Shown: piece by piece, positions 62,721 through 64,000 of the stretch
Numbering within the stretch: position 1 is the first letter of the stretch
Layout: the number at the start of each line of letters is the position of its first letter
Made by a program: the position numbers and the translations under genes
The notes under the pieces: model-generated
The model's input: only the letters and a program-made list of their open reading frames with translations
Database searches by the model: none
What the model was told of the DNA's origin: nothing
NCBI GenBank assembly: GCA_036337015.1
Contig: JAYZEZ010000004.1
Location: 1 to 64,000 of the forward strand
Source of the DNA: Casp-alpha2 sp036337015
GTDB taxonomy: Bacteria > Pseudomonadota > Alphaproteobacteria > Rhodospirillales > Casp-alpha2
Length of the DNA: 64,000 nucleotides
Direction of reading: 5' to 3'

Positions 62721-64000
62721 TTAATCATGCAAGCTTAAAAAAGCACGCGTTTGAATGATAGCATCCTTAAGCCTATTGCGTGTGACTTGGACTCCTTTAG
62801 GAAACGAGCTTAATAGCCGACTTGGCATTGAATTATCAAGTATTACAAATACTCCACGGTCTTTGGTTTGGCGTATCAGTCGACCATAGGCTTGTTTTAA
62901 CTTAGCTCTTGTAAGCATGTCGTCATAGCTTTTCCCACCAAAATAATTACGTCGATGTTTATGTAAAATATCTGGTCGAGGCCACGGCACTCTATCAAAA
63001 ACAATTAAGCGTAGTGAGTATCCAGGCACATCAATTCCATCACGTACCGCATCAGTGCCAAGAAGACACGAGTGCTCTTCAGCTCGAAAAATATCAACTA
63101 ATGTTCCTGTATCAAGATTATCAACATGTTGGGCTAGAAGTTTTAATCCAGCTTCTTCAAGAGGGATGGATATTCGTTTAGCAACATCACGAAGCCTGGA
63201 AATAGCAGTAAATAGGCCTATGCTTCCTCCGCCTGCAGTTAAAAAAAGCTCTCGATATGCTTCTGCTGTTGCATCTATATTTTTGCGAGATACATCTTCA
63301 ACAATCATTACTCGTGTATGATTCATGTAATCGAAAGGTGAAGGTTCAGATGCTAGTGTGGCTGATGATTTGAGATGGACTGTTCCGGTCCGTTGCTCGG
63401 CTATTTTCCAATCAATCTCCTTATCACCGGTAACATCTCGTAAAGTAGCAGAAGTTATAACAACACCATGGGCTGGTTTAATTACGTTATCCATAAATGG
63501 GTTGGTTGGGTCAATCCAATGGCGATGAAGGCCTACATTAAGGTCACGTCCATTGATACGTTCGACACCAAACCAATCGACGAAACCTTCTGGAGTTTTG
63601 CCGCTTAAGTCATTTAGCATTTGGCACCAGGTTTCAATTGATTGACGGCCGCGCCTATCAAGACTGTGACATACATTTTCTATACGGATTCGCACCTGAA
63701 CATCTAGACTCTCGGCTTCTTTTTTTAGCTTCTTTACAAGTGAACTAATCAATTTTTTTAAAGGCTCATTTATTTTTGATAGAGCTCCTATCAACTTTAC
63801 GGCTGCTTCCTCTAGACCGTCAATGGATAGTGAGGCTTTTGCTTCTAGACTGTAGCCAGAAGGTTCTTTTGTATCTTGGAAATAAACTTGAGTTCTTATA
63901 AGAGCAAAAAAAGTTTCTGAAAGACCAATTGCATCATCTTTGTTCAAACGGTTAATCCAGCCAAAGGCAGGCAAGATCTGGGCAGCTTTAATGATTTCAT
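62721..64000 (-). CDS. DinG-like ATP-dependent DNA helicase (C-terminal part)
   Basis: A superfamily II, Rad3/DinG-related helicase whose 5' end lies beyond the window: the frame stays open to base 64000. Visible helicase domain 2 motifs are HGVVITSATLRD, GSIGLFTAISRLRDVA, LLGTDAVRDGIDVPGYSLRLIVFDRVPWPRPD and KQAYGRLIRQTKDRGVFVILD (arginine finger region). The Fe-S Cys and Walker motifs would be in the missing part. Converges on groESL; likely role is replication fork or R-loop repair. Confidence 0.88.
   Translation of the reverse strand, partial: EIIKAAQILPAFGWINRLNKDDAIGLSETFFALIRTQVYFQDTKEPSGYSLEAKASLSIDGLEEAAVKLIGALSKINEPLKKLISSLVKKLKKEAESLDVQVRIRIENVCHSLDRRGRQSIETWCQMLNDLSGKTPEGFVDWFGVERINGRDLNVGLHRHWIDPTNPFMDNVIKPAHGVVITSATLRDVTGDKEIDWKIAEQRTGTVHLKSSATLASEPSPFDYMNHTRVMIVEDVSRKNIDATAEAYRELFLTAGGGSIGLFTAISRLRDVAKRISIPLEEAGLKLLAQHVDNLDTGTLVDIFRAEEHSCLLGTDAVRDGIDVPGYSLRLIVFDRVPWPRPDILHKHRRNYFGGKSYDDMLTRAKLKQAYGRLIRQTKDRGVFVILDNSMPSRLLSSFPKGVQVTRNRLKDAIIQTRAFLSLHD

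Overview
The window is a chromosomal segment of a low-GC (judged by eye) alphaproteobacterium. Gene order suggests a Rhodospirillales-like, possibly free-living or marine lineage, but I cannot place it more finely from sequence alone. The evidence is a set of conserved alphaproteobacterial neighbourhoods: rnd-kdsD-lptCAB-rpoN-ptsN; TIGR02300/tRNA-Ala-aroA-cmk-rpsA-sppA-ihfB-lapA-pyrF-trpFBA-accD-folC; trxA-addAB-murU-amgK-tsaE-DivL-like kinase-ahcY; and ptsP-HPr-EIIA-rapZ-hprK-chvG-chvI. No prophage, insertion sequence, CRISPR array or rRNA was seen.

Layout. 1-5.1 kb: a truncated XRE regulator, tRNA-Ser(GGA), a hypothetical gene, an RraA-family aldolase-like protein, an NDUFA9-like protein, tRNA-Leu(CAG) and an amidase. 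5.1-11.6 kb (+): RNase D, then the LPS-export and sigma-54/PTS-Ntr block. 12-13.7 kb: an Hsp20 gene with a possible RNA thermosensor, and a fumarylacetoacetate hydrolase-family gene. 13.8-18.6 kb (+): a zinc-uptake island, visibly richer in GC than its surroundings. It has a palindromic Zur-like operator on a promoter -10 box, a small membrane ORF whose frame is split by an amber codon, ABC ATPase, permease, His-rich binding protein and DUF1826, followed by a secreted FKBP-rhodanese fusion. 18.6-31.7 kb: tRNA-Ala(GGC), TIGR02300, and a long run of aromatic amino acid, nucleotide, translation and lipid genes.

31.7-51 kb (mostly -): thioredoxin, AddAB recombination nuclease, MurNAc/GlcNAc recycling (AmgK/MurU), TsaE, a DivL-type histidine kinase with Tyr in place of the phospho-accepting His, SAH hydrolase, a transporter-less regulatory PTS with HprK and RapZ, and ChvG/ChvI. 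51-64 kb: an orphan CbtB-like membrane peptide beside a HugZ-like protein, PrmA, UvrD/PcrA helicase, a ClC channel with CBS domains, a three-gene GT2/VTT/GT39 envelope-glycosylation operon, groESL under a CIRCE operator with a clear terminator, and the end of a DinG-like helicase running off the right edge.

Most of the window is core genome. The places that deserve a second look are the zinc island and its small split ORF, the DivL-like kinase, the Lys-rich tail and upstream alternative hairpins of rpsA, the structured leader before ahcY, the GT2-VTT-GT39 operon, and the orphan CbtB.
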